Positions 22,852-25,426 of a DNA stretch of 25,426 bases are shown here, one piece after another. Position numbers and translations under genes: made by a program. The notes beneath the pieces were generated by a model. That model was not told where the DNA came from, did no database searches, and was given only the letters and a program-made list of their open reading frames with translations. The DNA is from Prevotellaceae bacterium UBA1075 (GTDB taxonomy: Bacteria > Bacteroidota > Bacteroidia > Bacteroidales > Bacteroidaceae): NCBI GenBank assembly GCA_002316015.1, contig DCCS01000033.1, positions 1 to 25,426 on the forward strand, read 5' to 3'. Position 1 is the first letter of the stretch; each line of letters opens with the position of its first letter.

Positions 22852-24474
22852 ATGATAACATTAAGCAACATTGCCGTACAGTTCGGCAAGCGCGTCCTGT
22901 ACAAGGACGTGAACATGAAGTTTACCAACGGCAATATCTATGGAGTGATAGGCGCCAACGGCGCGGGGAAATCCACCCTGCTGAAGGCCATCAGCGGAGA
23001 GCTGGAGCCCAGCAAGGGCACCGTGGAACTGGGGCCGGGCGAGCGCCTGAGCGTGCTGAGCCAGGACCACTTCCAGTACGACCAGGAGACGGTGCTCAAC
23101 ACCGTGCTCATGGGGCACACCACCATGTGGCAGGTGATGAAGGAGCGCGAGGCTCTGTACAGCAAGCCCGACTTCACCGACGAGGACGGCATACGCGTGG
23201 CCGAACTGGAGGACAAGTTTGCCGAGATGGGCGGATACACCGCCGAGAGCGACGCCGCCACGCTGCTGAGCGGGCTGGGCATACGCGAACAGAAGCACAA
23301 CCTGCTCATGGGACAGCTCTCGGGAAAGGAGAAGGTGCGCGTGATGCTGGCCAAGGCCCTCTTTGGGAATCCCGACAACCTGCTGCTGGACGAGCCCACC
23401 AACGACCTGGACCTGGACACCGTGCAGTGGCTGGAGCAATACCTGAGCGAGTTTGAGCACACGGTGCTGGTGGTGAGCCATGACCGCCACTTCCTGGACA
23501 GCGTGTGCACGCACACCATCGACATTGATTTCGGCCGCGTGACCATGTTTGCGGGCAACTACAGTTTCTGGTACCAGAGCAGCCAGCTTGCCCTGCGCCA
23601 GGCACAGAACCAGAAGGCCAAGGCCGAGGAGAAGCGCAAGGAACTGGAGGAGTTCATACGCCGCTTCTCGGCCAACGTGGCCAAGAGCAAGCAGACCACC
23701 AGCCGCAAGAAGATGCTCGAGAAGCTCAACGTGGAGGAGATACGCCCCTCGACCCGCAAGTACCCCGGCATCATCTTCCAGATGGAGCGGGAGCCTGGCA
23801 ACCAGATACTGGAAGTGGAAGGGCTGAAGGCGGTGGCCGAGGACGGCACGCTGCTCTTCGACAAAGTGAACTTCACCATCGAGAAGGGGGACAAGGTGGT
23901 GTTCCTGAGCCACGACCCACGTGCAATGACCGCACTCTTCGAAATCATCAACGGCAACCGGAAAGCCGATGCCGGCACATACAACTGGGGCATCACCATT
24001 ACCACGGCCTACCTGCCCGTCGACAACACCGATTTCTTCCAGAGCGACCTGAACCTGGTGGATTGGCTCGGCCAGTTCGGAGAGGGCAACGAGGTGTACT
24101 TCAAGTCCTTCCTGGGCAGGATGCTGTTCAGCGGCGAGGAGGTGCTCAAGAAGGTGAACGTGCTCTCGGGAGGCGAGAAGATGCGCTGCATGATAGCACG
24201 CATGCAACTGAAGAACGCCAACTGCCTCATCCTGGACACGCCCACCAACCACCTGGATCTGGAAAGCATACAGGCATTCAACAACAACCTGAGACTCTTC
24301 AAGGGCAACATCCTCTTCTCCAGCCACGACCACGAGTTCATACAGACTGTGGCCAACCGCATCATCGAACTCACGCCCAACGGCACCATCGACAAGATGA
24401 TGGACTATGACGACTACATCGGTGATGACCACATCAGGGAACTCAAGGAAAAGATGTACAGCACAGCCAACTGA
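22852..24474 (+). CDS. ABC-F family ATPase (YbiT/Uup-like), second ATP site degenerate
   Basis: A 540-residue soluble protein with two ABC domains and a charged linker (about 235-310), without membrane segments, so it belongs to the ABC-F ribosome-associated group. Domain 1 has Walker A GANGAGKST (34-42), signature-like LSGKE (156-160), Walker B LLLDEPTND with Asp 180 and catalytic Glu 181, and VVSHDRHF. Domain 2 has signature LSGGE (438-442) and SSHDHEF but its Walker A position reads LSHDPRAMT (352-360) without the glycines and lysine, and its Walker B reads LILDTPTNH (Asp 462, Thr 463) lacking the catalytic Glu. Such proteins usually act on the ribosomal E site; the exact subfamily is inferred from similarity. 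Confidence 0.88.
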   Translation: MITLSNIAVQFGKRVLYKDVNMKFTNGNIYGVIGANGAGKSTLLKAISGELEPSKGTVELGPGERLSVLSQDHFQYDQETVLNTVLMGHTTMWQVMKEREALYSKPDFTDEDGIRVAELEDKFAEMGGYTAESDAATLLSGLGIREQKHNLLMGQLSGKEKVRVMLAKALFGNPDNLLLDEPTNDLDLDTVQWLEQYLSEFEHTVLVVSHDRHFLDSVCTHTIDIDFGRVTMFAGNYSFWYQSSQLALRQAQNQKAKAEEKRKELEEFIRRFSANVAKSKQTTSRKKMLEKLNVEEIRPSTRKYPGIIFQMEREPGNQILEVEGLKAVAEDGTLLFDKVNFTIEKGDKVVFLSHDPRAMTALFEIINGNRKADAGTYNWGITITTAYLPVDNTDFFQSDLNLVDWLGQFGEGNEVYFKSFLGRMLFSGEEVLKKVNVLSGGEKMRCMIARMQLKNANCLILDTPTNHLDLESIQAFNNNLRLFKGNILFSSHDHEFIQTVANRIIELTPNGTIDKMMDYDDYIGDDHIRELKEKMYSTAN

Positions 24475-24523
24475 CAAAATGACACCTGGCACGGATATTG
24501 TAGCACATGTGACAGCGACAACA

Positions 24524-24554
24524 TTGTGCCCATAGGCACAAGACACATGGGCAC
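24524..24554 (+). promoter_or_regulatory. Overlapping alternative hairpins before grpE
   Basis: TTGTGCC (24524-24530) pairs with GGCACAA (24535-24541), and GTGCCCAT (24526-24533) pairs with ATGGGCAC (24547-24554). The two stems share bases and exclude each other. They end 16 bases before the grpE ATG, so either could change access to the start region. Confidence 0.5.
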
Positions 24555-24570
24555 ATAACATATATATAAT

Positions 24571-25203
24571 ATGAGCAAGAGAAAGGAAGAAGACCAGAAG
24601 CAGCAATGCGACAACACCCAGGAGCAAGCACAAGGATGCTCTGGGAATACTGCTGAAACGGCAGAAAAAGGGCAAAAGGACGCGTCAGAGACAAAAGATG
24701 ACAATCCTCAGAAGCCCGAAAAGCCAGGAGAAGAAAAACAAAAGACACCCGAGCAGAAGTTGCAGGAGGCCGAGGAAGAGATAAAAAGTCTGAAAGACCA
24801 GTTGCTGCGCAAGATAGCGGAGTTTGACAACTACCGCAAGCGCACCGTCAAGGAGAAGACAGATCTGATACTCAACGGCGGCGAGAAGACCGTGGTGGCC
24901 ATCCTGCCTGTACTCGATGACATGGAGCGCGCCCTGGCCAACATGGAGAAGGCCGAGAACGTGCAGGCTGTGGTGGAAGGCGTGAAACTGATACACAAGA
25001 AGTTCGTCGACATACTGAACAAGCAGGGAGTAAAGCCCATTGACACAAAGGATGCGACATTCGATGTGGATTTGCACGAGGCCATCGCACAATTGCCCGC
25101 ACCAAGCAACGAACTGAAGGGCAAGGTGATGGACTGCACGCTCACTGGCTACAAGCTCAACGACAAGGTGATTCGCCACGCACAAGTGGTGGTTGGCCTC
25201 TGA
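24571..25203 (+). CDS. grpE: Nucleotide exchange factor GrpE
   Basis: Co-chaperone of DnaK that releases ADP during protein refolding. The 210-residue product has a long charged N-terminal part (about 1-60), a coiled coil (about 60-110: LQEAEEEIKSLKDQLLRKIAEFDNYRKRT), helices with VVAILPVLDDMERAL, then the C-terminal beta domain with DVDLHEAIAQLPAP, GKVMDCTLTGYKLNDKVIRHAQVVV. The extended acidic N-terminus is common in Bacteroidetes. The dnaJ gene begins 37 bases after the stop, giving the grpE-dnaJ pair seen in this group. No CIRCE element is visible; regulation may involve the hairpins just upstream. Confidence 0.95.
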   Translation: MSKRKEEDQKQQCDNTQEQAQGCSGNTAETAEKGQKDASETKDDNPQKPEKPGEEKQKTPEQKLQEAEEEIKSLKDQLLRKIAEFDNYRKRTVKEKTDLILNGGEKTVVAILPVLDDMERALANMEKAENVQAVVEGVKLIHKKFVDILNKQGVKPIDTKDATFDVDLHEAIAQLPAPSNELKGKVMDCTLTGYKLNDKVIRHAQVVVGL

Positions 25204-25240
25204 ACATCCACAGGCCAACCAAGAAAGGAGCAAGACAACA

Positions 25241-25426
25241 ATGGCAAACAAGAGAGATTACTATGAGGTACTTGGAGTAAGCAAAACCGCCAGTGACGCC
25301 GAGATAAAGAGCGCCTACAAGAAGATGGCCATCAAGTACCACCCCGACCGCCAGGCAGGCAAGTCGGAGGAGGAGAAAAAGGCCGCCGAAGAGAAATTCA
25401 AGGAAGCCGCCGAGGCATATGACGTG
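25241..25426 (+). CDS. dnaJ: Chaperone DnaJ, 5' part only
   Basis: Only the first 62 codons lie in the window. They encode a J domain: MANKRDYYEVLGVSKTA at the start, the DnaK-activating HPD within YHPDRQAG near residues 34-38, and the helix KKAAEEKFKEAAEAYDV, which runs off the right edge. DnaJ delivers substrates to DnaK and stimulates its ATPase. The gene follows grpE by 37 bases, a common co-transcribed pair. The Gly/Phe and zinc-finger regions are beyond the window. Confidence 0.95.
   Translation, partial: MANKRDYYEVLGVSKTASDAEIKSAYKKMAIKYHPDRQAGKSEEEKKAAEEKFKEAAEAYDV

Noticed and set aside
24475..24570. CIRCE heat-shock operator before grpE
   Set aside because: The typical TTAGCACTC-N9-GAGTGCTAA pattern is absent; the hairpins there have unrelated sequence.
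22861..24675. A 604-residue open frame on the minus strand
   Set aside because: It lies antisense to the ABC-F gene and the start of grpE, is dominated by Leu, Val, His and Gln from complementing GC-biased codons, and shows no family features.

Overview
The window looks like a chromosomal segment of a Bacteroidales bacterium, most likely Prevotellaceae or a near relative, with moderately high GC. The support is a set of families largely confined to Bacteroidetes (DUF4199, DUF6452, DUF6048, an ISAon1-type transposase, a BspA-like surface protein with a choice-of-anchor-J domain) and repeated promoter motifs of the Bacteroidetes type (TAnnTTTG, once with TTTG exactly 20 bases upstream). No species can be assigned from sequence reading alone.

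Layout. Positions 1-338 are non-coding and carry a leftward promoter for a gene off the left edge. An inactivated insertion sequence with 23-bp perfect terminal inverted repeats fills 339-1836. A leftward gene of unknown function (1941-2639) and a leftward tRNA-Thr(UGU) with a textbook promoter follow. From 3029 to 12646 all genes point right and are tightly packed, several overlapping by 4 bases: DUF4199 membrane protein, family 2 glycosyltransferase, DUF6452 lipoprotein, DUF6048 protein, MntP manganese exporter, ApbE flavin transferase, Crp/Fnr regulator, M3 dipeptidyl carboxypeptidase, dCMP deaminase and S41 protease.

A 418-base convergent gap with a diverged ~80-bp duplication and a strong hairpin separates this run from a leftward pair, a bacterial PH-domain membrane protein and a Vsr mismatch endonuclease without a visible cytosine methylase. 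Rightward genes then follow: CrcB fluoride channel, HAD phosphatase, a small secreted discoidin-like protein and a reverse rubrerythrin ending in a strong terminator. A leftward 986-residue secreted BspA-like protein has its own terminator. After a 758-base non-coding stretch come a leftward cytidine deaminase and a rightward LysM glucosaminidase, an ABC-F ATPase, GrpE and the start of DnaJ.

Most of the content is housekeeping: envelope glycosylation and remodelling, protein and peptide turnover, pyrimidine salvage (dCMP deaminase, cytidine deaminase), ion and peroxide stress (MntP, CrcB, reverse rubrerythrin) and chaperones. I found no CRISPR array, phage, conjugative element or clear defence island. 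The best leads are non-coding or within known families: a cdd terminator whose 5' arm lies in a tandem 22-bp repeat, the ~80-bp duplication before vsr, a large inverted repeat at the reverse rubrerythrin promoter, alternative hairpins before grpE, and an ABC-F protein in which exactly one composite ATP site appears degenerate.
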